A stretch of 64,000 bases of DNA from assembly GCA_030830285.1 (NCBI GenBank), contig JAURNF010000218.1, positions 4,780 through 68,779 on the forward strand. Direction: 5' to 3'. Shown piece by piece: positions 1 through 9,494 of the stretch. The translations under genes and the position numbers were made by a program. This stretch comes from Candidatus Kapaibacterium sp. Lineage in GTDB: Bacteria; Bacteroidota; Ignavibacteria; Kapaibacteriales; Kapaibacteriaceae. Within the stretch, counting starts at the first letter, position 1. Every line of letters begins with the position of its first letter. The notes below the pieces were generated by a model. That model was not told the DNA's origin. It saw only the letters and a program-made list of their open reading frames with translations, and searched no databases.

Positions 1-1473
1 GATTACTCTGGCTGTGATATGCGTGATGGCGTTGTGTACCCATCGTGGGTTGATATGCGCAACACGTTTGTCAATTCTGCAGATAACGATGTGTACACGG
101 CGCGTGTCGATACGCGCGCACCAGCCGCACCTCGACGATTCGTTGCACGAACTGTGCCGATTCGTCCAACCACGATCGCGCTCTCGTGGGATCGCGTAAC
201 CTCACTGAGCTTTGGTCAGCCGCTACCCGAGGGAGCACAGATCAGTATCGCTCGTGATGGTCAGCGGATTGCGCTGCTATCTCCAGCAGACACAGCAATG
301 ATCGACACCGGCCTTGTTGAATACCGTCGTTACACCTACACTCTCGATGTGGTTGCGAACAATCGTTATGCAGTCCAACGTGAAGCATCTGCGTTTGCTG
401 GTGGTGCACGTCAACCAGCAGCACCAACACTACGCTCGGTACTTGGCAGTGGCGATACATCGATCACCGGACGTGTGGTGTTGCCAACACGTCGACTCGA
501 CAGTGTGACGGCGCTCGTGAATCTGCGAGCGCTCAATCTCTTTGCGGCTGGTACGAAGGAGCCGCTCCCTGTTATGACCAGCGATACTGGACGCATCGTT
601 GAGCCGCGCATCTCGATGAATGAGCGCGGCTGGTATCCGGTGTGGTGCTCTGTAGAAGATGCGGCGAGTAATGCGAGTCCATCGAGCGACACACTGTGGA
701 CGTATACAGGTGCAATGTGGAATCAATCGTATACGGAAACGTATGCACGTGATCCACGCTACTACGTAACGTCAGGTTCGTGGGGTCGCACGACAAACTT
801 CGCTCGCAGTGCGCCTGCATCATTTGCGCACGCTCCGGCCGGACCATACGCAGGAAGCCGTCGTGATACGTGCAATCTGTACCCGGCATACATCGGCACG
901 CTTCCTCCGGAAACAGCGCTCACACTTACCATGTATGTTGCTGCATTTATCGATCCTTCAGACACGATGTTCCTGGAAGCATCATCAACAGGATTTGCGG
1001 GAACGTATTCTACACTCGACTGGTGGAATGCCTCGCGCGATGCGCGATGGAACGACACAACCAAGGGCGACGACGCATGGCGTGCGTGGAGTATTCGCAT
1101 TCCATCAGATCTTGCCAGCGATACGATGCACCTACGTTTGCGCTTCCGCAGCAATGCATCACGTCAGTCAGATGGATTCTACATCGATGACGTCCGCTTC
1201 GAGCTTGTGTCGCGTGTCGATGAAGAGCCAATCCACATCGTCGAAGTATGGCCGAACCCCGCGGGAAGTCAGGCCACACTCACCATGCACAGTGACGAAG
1301 CAATCTCGGATGTTCTGTGCGTAAGCGCGAGTGGTGAGCGCATGCCGATATCATGGTCGCAGGCTGGGCGCACGGTGCGGCTTGATCTGCGATCCCTCGC
1401 AGCAGGAATGTACAGTGTGATCGTAGAGTGTAGCTCGACTCGTGTACGTGCAACCGTAAGCGTTGTGCGTTAA
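1..1473 (+). CDS. Secreted sialidase-like protein with FnIII and T9SS C-terminal domain (5' partial)
   Basis: The frame is open to the window edge (first residues DYSGCDMRDG), so the true start lies upstream; the stop is TAA at 1471-1473. The first 30 or so residues (VYPSWVDMRN...DVYTARV) look like the last blade of a BNR/sialidase-type propeller, where this phrase is typical. A fibronectin type III-like stretch follows (APAAPRRF to about residue 115), then a linker, then a jelly-roll-like region ending in DGFYIDDVRFE. The last 80 residues contain VWPNPAG and end LAAGMYSVIVE...SVVR, which is the layout of a T9SS type A sorting domain. I infer a cell-surface or secreted protein. Whether the propeller has enzymatic activity cannot be judged because the N-terminus is missing. 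Confidence 0.75.
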   Translation, partial: DYSGCDMRDGVVYPSWVDMRNTFVNSADNDVYTARVDTRAPAAPRRFVARTVPIRPTTIALSWDRVTSLSFGQPLPEGAQISIARDGQRIALLSPADTAMIDTGLVEYRRYTYTLDVVANNRYAVQREASAFAGGARQPAAPTLRSVLGSGDTSITGRVVLPTRRLDSVTALVNLRALNLFAAGTKEPLPVMTSDTGRIVEPRISMNERGWYPVWCSVEDAASNASPSSDTLWTYTGAMWNQSYTETYARDPRYYVTSGSWGRTTNFARSAPASFAHAPAGPYAGSRRDTCNLYPAYIGTLPPETALTLTMYVAAFIDPSDTMFLEASSTGFAGTYSTLDWWNASRDARWNDTTKGDDAWRAWSIRIPSDLASDTMHLRLRFRSNASRQSDGFYIDDVRFELVSRVDEEPIHIVEVWPNPAGSQATLTMHSDEAISDVLCVSASGERMPISWSQAGRTVRLDLRSLAAGMYSVIVECSSTRVRATVSVVR

Positions 1474-2513
1474 CCCTGGGTTAGCGCAAAGGAGATTGTG
1501 GTACCAACGTTTGGTGTACTTGTGATTGCAACGCTCGAGCGGTGTGCTTCGCAGATATGCTTCACGATGGCGAGTCCAAGTCCAGTACCTCCAACGGCGC
1601 GCGATCGATCCTTATCAACGCGATAGAATCGCTCAAAGATGCGTGGCAGGTGTTCTTCGGGGATACCAATACCCGTATCACGTACCGTGATCTTCCACCG
1701 ATCTGCATTACGTTCGACGATCACATCAACACGACCGTTGATCACGTTGTACTTGATCGCGTTCTCGACTAGGTTTACGAGTACTTGCGAGATGCGCTCG
1801 CGGTCGCCGTACACGTATGCTTCATCGGGCAGCGTTGCATGCAGCTCAACCTGTTGTTGCTCAGCACGGATGTGAAGCTCCTCAACGAGGTCACGAACAA
1901 GGTCGGCGATATCGAACGAGCGGAACGAGAACTTCAGCTCACCGCTCTCAATCCGCGAAATGTCGATCAGATCGTTGAGTAGCACATTCAAGCGCAATGC
2001 ATTGTTATATGCCTTCTCGAGAAACTGCTGCGACACAGCGGGATCATCTGCAGCGCCATCAAGAAGTGTCTCGAGGTACCCTTGAACGCTAAAGATTGGT
2101 GTGCGGAGTTCGTGTGATACGTTGGCAATGAATTCTGAACGCACGCGCTCGAGTCGACGCAGATCATCGATATCCTGTGCTGCACGTGAGGCGAGTTTGT
2201 TGATTGCATCCGCTACGTGAATCGCATCTGATGATGCAGTCTGTGGCAACTCAATGCGTCCAGACACAGCGCCTTCGGCGATGGCTTGCGTTACTGACGT
2301 GATCTCAGCAAGAGGTTGTGCGATGGCTCGGGAGACTCTTGTACGGAGCGTGACGAGTCCAACAACCGAAACAACGATTGCAGCCATGATCGCAAGGATC
2401 GTCACGTCGAAGATTGGTCCAGCAACAATGATGCAACCACTCACGCACACCATGAGTGCGACATGCAGCGTTATCATTCGTTGGATATCCGGCCTATGTG
2501 TCGGGAGCGCCAT
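1470..2513 (-). CDS. Membrane sensor histidine kinase (PhoR-like)
   Basis: This 347-residue two-component kinase has two closely spaced membrane segments (about residues 13-31 and 36-56) with almost no periplasmic loop, so it probably senses within the membrane or through partners. A HAMP-like region follows (60-115). The HisKA H-box FIANVSHELRTP carries the phospho-acceptor His134, and the ATPase domain has the N-box (VENAIKYN, Asn251), G1 (DTGIGIP, 279-285) and G2 (GGTGLGLAI, 308-316). It starts 12 bases after the upstream response regulator, so the pair is one operon. Its stop codon overlaps the stop of the convergent gene at the palindrome GTTAAC. The output pathway is unknown; PhoR is the nearest architecture, but phosphate control is not shown. 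Confidence 0.93.
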   Translation of the reverse strand: MALPTHRPDIQRMITLHVALMVCVSGCIIVAGPIFDVTILAIMAAIVVSVVGLVTLRTRVSRAIAQPLAEITSVTQAIAEGAVSGRIELPQTASSDAIHVADAINKLASRAAQDIDDLRRLERVRSEFIANVSHELRTPIFSVQGYLETLLDGAADDPAVSQQFLEKAYNNALRLNVLLNDLIDISRIESGELKFSFRSFDIADLVRDLVEELHIRAEQQQVELHATLPDEAYVYGDRERISQVLVNLVENAIKYNVINGRVDVIVERNADRWKITVRDTGIGIPEEHLPRIFERFYRVDKDRSRAVGGTGLGLAIVKHICEAHRSSVAITSTPNVGTTISFALTQG

Positions 2514-2525
2514 GGCGCAAGATAC

Positions 2526-3227
2526 TTAGCCCTGTTCCGAGAAGCGGTATCCAGCACCCTTCACGGTTTCAATACGGTTGCCGTGTTTGCCCAGCTTTTC
2601 ACGGACCTTGCTTACGTGTACGTCTACTGTGCGGTCGATCACGTAGACGCTCTCGCCCCAAATGCGACGAAGAAGGGCTTCGCGCGAGAATACCTTACCA
2701 CGGTTCGATGCGAGGAAGGCGAGGAGCTCGAATTCCTTCTTTGGGAAGAACGTTTCCTTACCGTCAATCTTCACCGTGTAATTCTGGCGGTTGACTTCGA
2801 TCGTTCCAATACGAAGGACCTCAGGAGCGGCAACAGTCTCCGTGCGTACGCGGTCGGAGCCACGACGGAAGATCGTTTTCACTCGCGCGAGGAGGACTCT
2901 CGGGGAGATCGGCTTCTGTATGTAATCGTCAGCTCCGAGCTCCAGACCCAAGATTTGGTCGATTTCGCCCGCTTTAGCCGTTAGAAAGACAATTGCCGTT
3001 GACTGCATTGAGGGATCTTGACGCAAAGTCCGGCAGACCTCAAACCCGTCCAGCCCTGGCATCATGATGTCGAGAATGACCAGATCTGGGCGCATGCGCT
3101 GCGCAAGTTCGACAGCATCGGTGCCATTACTGGCCGTCGCAACCTCATACCCCTCCTTGCTGAGGTTGTACGAAATGAGATCGACAATGTCTTGCTCGTC
3201 GTCCACCACGAGAATGGTCTTTTGCAT
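2526..3227 (-). CDS. OmpR/PhoB-family response regulator
   Basis: This 233-residue DNA-binding regulator is the partner of the adjacent kinase. The receiver domain (1-120) has the acidic pair Asp9-Asp10, phospho-acceptor Asp53 (VILDIMMPG), Thr83 and Lys105. The C-terminal winged helix (about 135-232) has the typical LLRRIWG, RTVDVHVSKVREKLG and VKGAGYRF motifs. It is the first gene of the pair. A TAnnTTTG element ends four bases before its ATG and there is no visible Shine-Dalgarno, so the mRNA may be leaderless. The closest well-known relatives are PhoB-type regulators, but the target genes cannot be inferred here. Confidence 0.94.
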   Translation of the reverse strand: MQKTILVVDDEQDIVDLISYNLSKEGYEVATASNGTDAVELAQRMRPDLVILDIMMPGLDGFEVCRTLRQDPSMQSTAIVFLTAKAGEIDQILGLELGADDYIQKPISPRVLLARVKTIFRRGSDRVRTETVAAPEVLRIGTIEVNRQNYTVKIDGKETFFPKKEFELLAFLASNRGKVFSREALLRRIWGESVYVIDRTVDVHVSKVREKLGKHGNRIETVKGAGYRFSEQG

Positions 3228-3231
3228 GGGA

Positions 3232-3239
3232 CAAAACTA
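3232..3239 (-). promoter_or_regulatory. Putative -7 element TAGTTTTG upstream of the response regulator
   Basis: Minus-strand TAGTTTTG matches the Bacteroidota -7 consensus TAnnTTTG. It is followed by TCCC and then the ATG at 3227. No convincing -33 TTG is seen at the usual distance, so this is a partial match. Confidence 0.45.
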
Positions 3240-3326
3240 CCATGCTGGCCCCCTACGAACTGGTTAAAATCTGGTAACACGAACGGAACAATGGGGCATA
3301 TATCTGCCTAAATTGAGCCCTCATCC

Positions 3327-6300
3327 ATGCTTCGCCAGCGACCACACCGCCACGCTTGGTGTCGACCATATTCATGGCCGCTGTGGCGCATATTGACTGG
3401 ACTGATTGTTCTCGCCGTTTCAACATTTGACGCGTCAGCGCAATCACCTTCAACGTCGACATGGTACTTCGGTAATCGCGCAGGGATAGCATTCCGAGAT
3501 GGCGGTGTTCAGGTGCTCGCCGACGGACAGATGTCAACGTCAGAAGGGTGCGCAACTATCTCTGATCCAGCTACAGGTGAACTGTTGTTCTACACCGACG
3601 GCATTACCGTTTGGAATCGACTCCACGAAGTGATGCCGAATGGAACAGGGCTGTTTGGCGATCGTTCAACTGCGCAAAGTGCAATCATTGTTCCAGCGCC
3701 TGGACGTCCATCGATTTACTACATCTTCAATCCCGCAGCGATCTCTGCATCGAACCTTGGTGATCGATGCTTGTGTTTGTACTACTCCATCGTCGACATG
3801 CGCAACGACGCTGGGTTCGGCGATGTGATCAAGAAGAATGATCTGCTGCTGAACGACGTAACCGAACACATCACTGCAACAGCCGACTGTCAAGGCGATG
3901 GATGGTGGATCATCACGCGCAGTCGCAGCACGCGACACTTCTACAGTCTCCATCTCACACGCTTAGGTCTATCGACTGCACCGGTTGTTTCTGACGCAGG
4001 GTATCCTTCGACAGCGATTCGTGGTGAAGGCCAGATGCATGTCTCACCGAATGGACAGCATCTGATCTACACGTCAATGACTGGTCGAACGCTGTTATAC
4101 GATTTCGATGGTGAGGCTGGCAAGGTCACCTATCGAACACTTTTGTTCCCCATTGATGCGTACGGAAAGCACTACGGCGCTGCGTTTTCACCCAATAGTG
4201 AAAAGGTCTACGTCAACGTTGCGAACATCTCCGAGCTGGCACGCACGGAAATCGTACAGTTCGACATCACCGAGCGGGATCCCGAACTCGTGATGAAGTC
4301 GGGGTACATTCTTGCTGAATTGAACGATGTGTACACGCACGTTCCATTGCAACTCGCTCCCGATGGGAAGGTTTACGTTGGCAGACCTGGGCAGCCTTGG
4401 CTTGCAGCCATTGAACGTCCAAATGAAGATTCAGCACGCGCCATGTTTCGCGACTCTGTGGTTCGTCTCACGGGCTCGTGTCAATTCGGATTGCCAAACA
4501 TTCCGGGCACGTTGCTTGTAGATCAGGCAACACGACAAACAGCATGCAGTTTGCCGCGAGCTGCGTTTTCACTCACTGACAGCGTGTGTGCTGGATCGTG
4601 TGTAGTTCTCAAGGACCTGAGCACAGGCACCATTGCAACATGGCAATGGGGCGTGATGAATGGAACGCCATCGACGACCTCATTGCAGAGTCCGACGGTG
4701 TGCTTCACAAAACCCGGGATACATGCCATCCGATTGATCGTTGCCAACGGATACGGTGCAGATACCGCATTCAACACCATCACTGTTCTCCCGCAACCCA
4801 CCCTCGTGATCGACTCAGTGGGTGAACAGTGCGCGTATGAACCTGTGCGACTACGTGTATCTGGTGCGGCAACATATGAATGGTCCCCAGCATCTGTGTT
4901 CGACGACCATACACGCCCCGATCCTATTGCCCGTGTGAGTAGCACAACGCGCTTTGTTGTGATTGGTACAAGCGCCGAGGGGTGCCGTGATACGGCTACC
5001 GTACTTGTTCGTGTGAGTGACATGGATGCCGATGGCGATGCTACGATTTGTCGTGGCACATCAGTTCCATTGCGCGTGCGTGGTGCGGAACAGGTGTCCT
5101 GGATACCAACAACAGGTTTGTCCGACCCAACGTCGATGGACCCAATCGCGCGTCCTATGGTGACCACAGCATACGTCGCAACGATGACGACTGACGACTG
5201 TGTGGTTTTGGATACGGTGATCATCACAGTGGTTGACGACTTTGATGTAACGATTACAGGACAGCTTCGTGGATGCCCTGGCGATACCGTGACGCTTACT
5301 GCATCAGTTGGTGCAACGCATCAGTGGCAAGGCCAGGGAATCATTGGAACCGATGGTGCTTCTGCACGTGTGGTCATTGGATCAACACTGCAGCGCATTT
5401 ACGTAACAGCAATCAGTGGCGATTGTGAGGATGTTGACTCCGTAACGGTTACACCTCTGCCAGTGCCGACACTCTCTGTGCCCTTAAGCATCAGCGTGTG
5501 TCGTGGAGAGTCGGCAGTGATTACTGCTCAAACTAGCGGCGACATAACGCAATGGTCTCCGTCGATTGATCTCGATCAAGACACGAGCGCCATAGTAACT
5601 GTTACGCCAACTGCATCACGCACATACATTGTTCGCGCGACATTGCGAGACGGATGTTCCATTGCTGATACGGTGCGTGTCGTGGTGGTTGACCCTCCGA
5701 CAATCGAGGCAGGACCAGACGTGTTTCTGTGCAGTGGTGAGTCGATCCAGATTGCTGCATCAGGAAGCGCTGATCGTGTGGAATGGTCACCTACCGATGG
5801 ATTGTCAGATCCCTCCGCTCTTGCTCCAATTGCATCACCCTCGATAACAACTACCTATGTGATGCGAGGTCTTAGTGGATCGTGCGAAACGCTTGACACG
5901 ATGACAATCGTTGTATCAACATTCGACGTCCAAGCATCGGCCGACACAGCAATTTGTCTTGGCGAGACTGTTCAACTCACTGCTACTGGTGCTGGACGAT
6001 ATGTGTGGTCACCTTCAACTGGACTCGATGATCCGCGTAGTGCTCGACCACTTGCACGTCCGGCAGTAACAACAACGTACACTGTAACTGGCTACGATGC
6101 GCGCGACTGCGACGAGCGAGCAACGGTAACAATCACCGTTCGAGATACCACGCCAATCGTGCTCTCTGCTGGCAGTGTTACGGCACGAGCTGGAACGGAA
6201 GACCTCGGCATTCCAATCTTTGTCGAAGTGCCATCATGGCGCTTGCCACTGCGGATCTCTGAGCTTCGTGCAACAATGGTGCACGATGCATCGATATTTA

Positions 6301-6842
6301 TTCCCGACTCAACAGATCGTGGCGCAGTTCGTACGAGTGTGCGAGGCAATGATCGTTTATCGTACCTCGTTGTTCGTGATCAGCTCATTATCGCTCCGCG
6401 ACAAAAGATCACGGAAGTACGGGGGCTTGTGCTAGCAAGCAGCGTCGAAACAGTTCCGATCTCATGGGAAGACGTCACATGGTCGGGCGAGTCGTGTCCA
6501 ACTGTTCGTACAACGCAAGGTCTGCTCTACGTCACAGGTTGCAACATCATCAATCGCATGCTGCGCAACTTCGATGCACCAACGGTGCGAGCACAACAGC
6601 GCACTGCGTCGGACGTACTTGATGTGGAATTGAAGAGCACAATGCCAGGCTCGTACGTGTTGCGTCTCGTGCAGACCGACGGCCGGATCGTATGGTCGAC
6701 GACGCACGAGAGTGTCTATGGCAAGCACACAACCCCAGCGTTGTTCGCAATTGACATGTCGGTGTTTCAGAGCGGCTCGTACATGCTCCACATCGTGATG
6801 CCCAACACAGTCGAAACGATCCCTGTGATGTGGGTCAAGTAA
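3327..6842 (+). CDS. Secreted beta-propeller/PKD/Ig-repeat T9SS protein
   Basis: The protein has 1171 residues. A long signal peptide has its hydrophobic core at about 19-37 and ends DASAQ. It is followed by STWYFGNRAGIAF, a start typical of Bacteroidota T9SS cargo, and a propeller-like region (about 45-400: SEGCATISD, LFYTDGITVWN, FSPNSEKVYVN). One PKD-like domain comes next (SVCAGSCVVLKDLST...). It is followed by about six Ig-like repeats of roughly 85-95 residues with paired cysteines and the recurring phrase W(S/T)P...GLSDP...PIA, as in gliding-motility-associated proteins. The last 90 residues form a sorting-domain-like beta sandwich ending PVMWVK. It is inferred to be exported by T9SS and surface attached. 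It is transcribed divergently from the response regulator. I cannot assign a ligand. Confidence 0.82.
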   Translation: MLRQRPHRHAWCRPYSWPLWRILTGLIVLAVSTFDASAQSPSTSTWYFGNRAGIAFRDGGVQVLADGQMSTSEGCATISDPATGELLFYTDGITVWNRLHEVMPNGTGLFGDRSTAQSAIIVPAPGRPSIYYIFNPAAISASNLGDRCLCLYYSIVDMRNDAGFGDVIKKNDLLLNDVTEHITATADCQGDGWWIITRSRSTRHFYSLHLTRLGLSTAPVVSDAGYPSTAIRGEGQMHVSPNGQHLIYTSMTGRTLLYDFDGEAGKVTYRTLLFPIDAYGKHYGAAFSPNSEKVYVNVANISELARTEIVQFDITERDPELVMKSGYILAELNDVYTHVPLQLAPDGKVYVGRPGQPWLAAIERPNEDSARAMFRDSVVRLTGSCQFGLPNIPGTLLVDQATRQTACSLPRAAFSLTDSVCAGSCVVLKDLSTGTIATWQWGVMNGTPSTTSLQSPTVCFTKPGIHAIRLIVANGYGADTAFNTITVLPQPTLVIDSVGEQCAYEPVRLRVSGAATYEWSPASVFDDHTRPDPIARVSSTTRFVVIGTSAEGCRDTATVLVRVSDMDADGDATICRGTSVPLRVRGAEQVSWIPTTGLSDPTSMDPIARPMVTTAYVATMTTDDCVVLDTVIITVVDDFDVTITGQLRGCPGDTVTLTASVGATHQWQGQGIIGTDGASARVVIGSTLQRIYVTAISGDCEDVDSVTVTPLPVPTLSVPLSISVCRGESAVITAQTSGDITQWSPSIDLDQDTSAIVTVTPTASRTYIVRATLRDGCSIADTVRVVVVDPPTIEAGPDVFLCSGESIQIAASGSADRVEWSPTDGLSDPSALAPIASPSITTTYVMRGLSGSCETLDTMTIVVSTFDVQASADTAICLGETVQLTATGAGRYVWSPSTGLDDPRSARPLARPAVTTTYTVTGYDARDCDERATVTITVRDTTPIVLSAGSVTARAGTEDLGIPIFVEVPSWRLPLRISELRATMVHDASIFIPDSTDRGAVRTSVRGNDRLSYLVVRDQLIIAPRQKITEVRGLVLASSVETVPISWEDVTWSGESCPTVRTTQGLLYVTGCNIINRMLRNFDAPTVRAQQRTASDVLDVELKSTMPGSYVLRLVQTDGRIVWSTTHESVYGKHTTPALFAIDMSVFQSGSYMLHIVMPNTVETIPVMWVK

Positions 6843-6857
6843 TTGCGCTGCAAGCGG

Positions 6858-6865
6858 TAGTTTTG
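6858..6865 (+). promoter_or_regulatory. Putative -7 element TAGTTTTG upstream of the TonB receptor
   Basis: TAGTTTTG matches TAnnTTTG and is followed by CTTC and the ATG at 6870. This gives the same four-base spacing as at 3232-3239 and 10647-10654. A -33 TTG at the expected distance is not obvious. Confidence 0.4.
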
Positions 6866-6869
6866 CTTC

Positions 6870-8996
6870 ATGTACGCCCGACGTTCCCACTCCATGTGGG
6901 TGTTTACACTTGCGCTTGTCATCATCTCGTTGTCATCACCATCTGTTGCACGTGAGGCCGACTCCGTGCGTGCTCGGACGCTTACCGACAGCTTACGCTC
7001 CTATCTCAAGCAACAGGTAGTCGTTACAGGCACTCGCAATGAAGTGCGCTTGAAGGATTCGCCTGTGCGCGTCGAAGTGATTGGAAAGGACCGAATTGCT
7101 GCAACAGGTATGACCGACCTTGGCGATCTGTTGAAAGAACAGCCTGGATTGCTGATCTCAGGCACGGTGCGCAGTGGCGTGCAAATGAATGGTCTTGGAC
7201 CAGACTATACGCTGATTTTGATTGATGGCCAGCCAGTCATTGGACGTGTTGCAGGTGTTCTGGATCTATCGCGCATTTCCGTTGGCAACATCGAGCGCGT
7301 GGAGATCGTGAAGGGACCAATGAGTAGCATGTTTGGTAGCGAGGCGCTTGCGGGCGTCATCAACATCATCACCAAGCGTCCGAGCGATGGCATTAATGGT
7401 TCCGTCATGCTTCAAGGCCTCACACGGGGTCCGCTCGAAGCACGCGTTGAAGGCGGCTGGGGATCGAATGACCTTGAACTCTCTGGTTTCGTAAACCTCA
7501 AATCGTCACCAGCATTTTCCCTTCCACTCGATAGTCTGTCGATTCCCTACGCAGCATTCACTGACGGAACCACACAATTGAAGGCACAGTGGAAGATCGC
7601 AAAGGGTTGGACAGCGCGCGGATGGCTCCGATTGTTTGGCAGCGAGACGCAGGGTTCATTCGTTGAAAGCGTTGCTGGTCAGATCGCACAGAACACAGGA
7701 TCTGTCACGCAGTGGGATGCATCGAGCACAGTTGGCATCGAGTACCAATCAGGTCGCGCACGACTAACGGTGAATGCGTATGGCTCGACATTCCACGAGC
7801 GCTACAACTTCGATGTCAAGCAGGGCGATGCTGGTTCGATCGACGACCTACGTCGACGCATTGGCAGACTCTACGCGCAATACGACGTACAACTCGGTGC
7901 AGCGAATCGTCTGACGGTAGGCGGCGAGATGTTGTATGATGACATTGAAGGATCTCGGTATCGCGACTCCACGGGGTCGAACCCGTTCTACCGCACAGGT
8001 GTTGCATTCGCCCAGTGGGAAGGCATGCCGTTGGATTGGATCTCCTACGTGCTGAGTGCTCGCTACGATGGCAACAATGTCTTTGGCGATGCATTCAGTC
8101 CGCGCTTCTCACTACTCTGGAAACCAGGTGAGCATCTCCGCGTGTCTGGCTCCATTGGTACCGGCTTTAAAGCGCCCGACTTCCGTCAGCTGTACGTGAC
8201 GTTCTCTAATCGATTGGCTGGCGCCGGGTACGACCTCATTGGTGCGGAACGTCTCGGCAGGACGTTGGAACCGGAACGGAGTCTGTCGTCAGACATTGCC
8301 TTGCGGTACGAAGACGGACAGCGCGAGCTTTCGTCGCGTGTCTCGTTGCTGTACAGCGCTGAGCTTCGCTTCTTCCGCAATGATCTACGCAACCTGATTG
8401 AATTCTACTACGTCACCTCACTCAATGGACGTGATGTATACTCGTATCGCAACATCTCACGTGCGTTCACACAGGGCATCGAAGCTAACCTCCGTCTTGC
8501 CGTAGCGAAGGAAAACGGTGCGATGTACACCATCATGGGTGGCTATCAGTATCTCGATGCGAACGACGTACAAGTGCTCGAGGCAATCGCAAACGGACAG
8601 GCCGGTACGATTGCTGGGCCGTTGCGCAGAGAAGACTATCACGGGCTGTGGGGCAGGTCGCGACACAGTGGAACTGTGCGACTTCAATACGATGCACCGG
8701 AGCGACTCTGGAGTGCAAACATTCGTGCGCAATTCGTTGGTCGCTATGGCGATGAATCACTCGACAAGAATGGACCCGTGATAACCGATCCACCGCGGAA
8801 GGTGCTGGATCGTGAAGACGAGTTCGTAGCGGGCTACGTTGTGCTGAACATGGGTGGTACCTACACGCTCTCCATCGCAGAGCGTCGCGTCGTTATTGGT
8901 GCGGGCATCAACAATCTGCTCGACCGCTTTCATCCGACGCTGATACCGAGTCTCGTTGGACGTCAGTTCTATCTCCAACTCACCGTGCCACTATAA
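6870..8996 (+). CDS. TonB-dependent outer-membrane receptor
   Basis: This 708-residue outer-membrane transporter takes up a large substrate using TonB energy. A signal peptide (about 1-28, core WVFTLALVIISLSS) precedes a plug domain (about 50-175) with VVVTGTRNE, LLKEQPGLLIS, LILIDGQPV, IERVEIVKGPMSSMFGSEA and GVINIITKRP, all classic plug motifs. The remaining 530 residues alternate short hydrophobic strands as in a 22-stranded barrel and end VGRQFYLQLTVPL. The plug resembles the BtuB/colicin I receptor type rather than the SusC type, and no CarboxypepD_reg extension or SusD partner gene is present. The substrate is unknown; a metal chelate or cobamide is typical for this subfamily but is not demonstrated. 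It converges on paaD. Confidence 0.92.
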   Translation: MYARRSHSMWVFTLALVIISLSSPSVAREADSVRARTLTDSLRSYLKQQVVVTGTRNEVRLKDSPVRVEVIGKDRIAATGMTDLGDLLKEQPGLLISGTVRSGVQMNGLGPDYTLILIDGQPVIGRVAGVLDLSRISVGNIERVEIVKGPMSSMFGSEALAGVINIITKRPSDGINGSVMLQGLTRGPLEARVEGGWGSNDLELSGFVNLKSSPAFSLPLDSLSIPYAAFTDGTTQLKAQWKIAKGWTARGWLRLFGSETQGSFVESVAGQIAQNTGSVTQWDASSTVGIEYQSGRARLTVNAYGSTFHERYNFDVKQGDAGSIDDLRRRIGRLYAQYDVQLGAANRLTVGGEMLYDDIEGSRYRDSTGSNPFYRTGVAFAQWEGMPLDWISYVLSARYDGNNVFGDAFSPRFSLLWKPGEHLRVSGSIGTGFKAPDFRQLYVTFSNRLAGAGYDLIGAERLGRTLEPERSLSSDIALRYEDGQRELSSRVSLLYSAELRFFRNDLRNLIEFYYVTSLNGRDVYSYRNISRAFTQGIEANLRLAVAKENGAMYTIMGGYQYLDANDVQVLEAIANGQAGTIAGPLRREDYHGLWGRSRHSGTVRLQYDAPERLWSANIRAQFVGRYGDESLDKNGPVITDPPRKVLDREDEFVAGYVVLNMGGTYTLSIAERRVVIGAGINNLLDRFHPTLIPSLVGRQFYLQLTVPL

Positions 8997-9010
8997 GCAT
9001 GCGAGCAGCA

Positions 9011-9493
9011 TCACACAGGCTTAAAGCCTTCGAATGCCTGAAGACATGCATTGCAGTAGTGCAATGATCTGCACAATGTCGGACCAAACGGACTCTTGAG
9101 ATCCGTGTCGCGTGAGCCGCAGTACGGACACGCTACATTGTTTAACACATCGAGCTTCAGCGTCAGTGTATCGAACTGCTCAGGTGGTGCAAGTCCGTGT
9201 TTCAACAACGCAGCACGTCCAGCCTCTGTGAGACGATTTGTTGTCCAAGGTTCGTCGAAGTTTACATCGACAGTAACGTGTGTCACGCCAAGTGCACGCA
9301 CAGCAGCTTCAACATCGCTGCGCATCACATCAATTGCCGGGCACCCAACGAACGTCGGCGTCATCGTTACGTGCACATCGTCATCGCTACGCACATCAAC
9401 ATTGGTGATGATGCCCATGTCGTACACCGAGATTGTAGGAATCTCCGGATCACGAACTGAGAGCAATGCTTCAATGACGTCGTTGTTGGTCAT
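9011..9493 (-). CDS. paaD: Phenylacetyl-CoA epoxidase accessory subunit PaaD
   Basis: This 160-residue protein has an N-terminal MIP18/DUF59 fold (IEALLSVRDPEIPTISVYDMGII, about 5-30; TFVGCPAIDVM at about 47-57) and a C-terminal zinc-ribbon-like part (CPYCGS ... CNACLQAF). That combination is diagnostic for PaaD (PaaJ). In the phenylacetate pathway, PaaD is thought to mature the iron centre of the PaaAB(C) epoxidase that converts phenylacetyl-CoA to its 1,2-epoxide. It starts one base after paaC ends, so it is the last gene of a paaB-C-D operon. No paaA or paaE is found in this window. Confidence 0.9.
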   Translation of the reverse strand: MTNNDVIEALLSVRDPEIPTISVYDMGIITNVDVRSDDDVHVTMTPTFVGCPAIDVMRSDVEAAVRALGVTHVTVDVNFDEPWTTNRLTEAGRAALLKHGLAPPEQFDTLTLKLDVLNNVACPYCGSRDTDLKSPFGPTLCRSLHYCNACLQAFEGFKPV

Positions 9494-9494
9494 A

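Noticed and set aside
2316..2984. A 222-codon plus-strand frame across the kinase/response-regulator junction
   Set aside because: It is antisense to two unambiguous genes and its product matches nothing; typical shadow frame.
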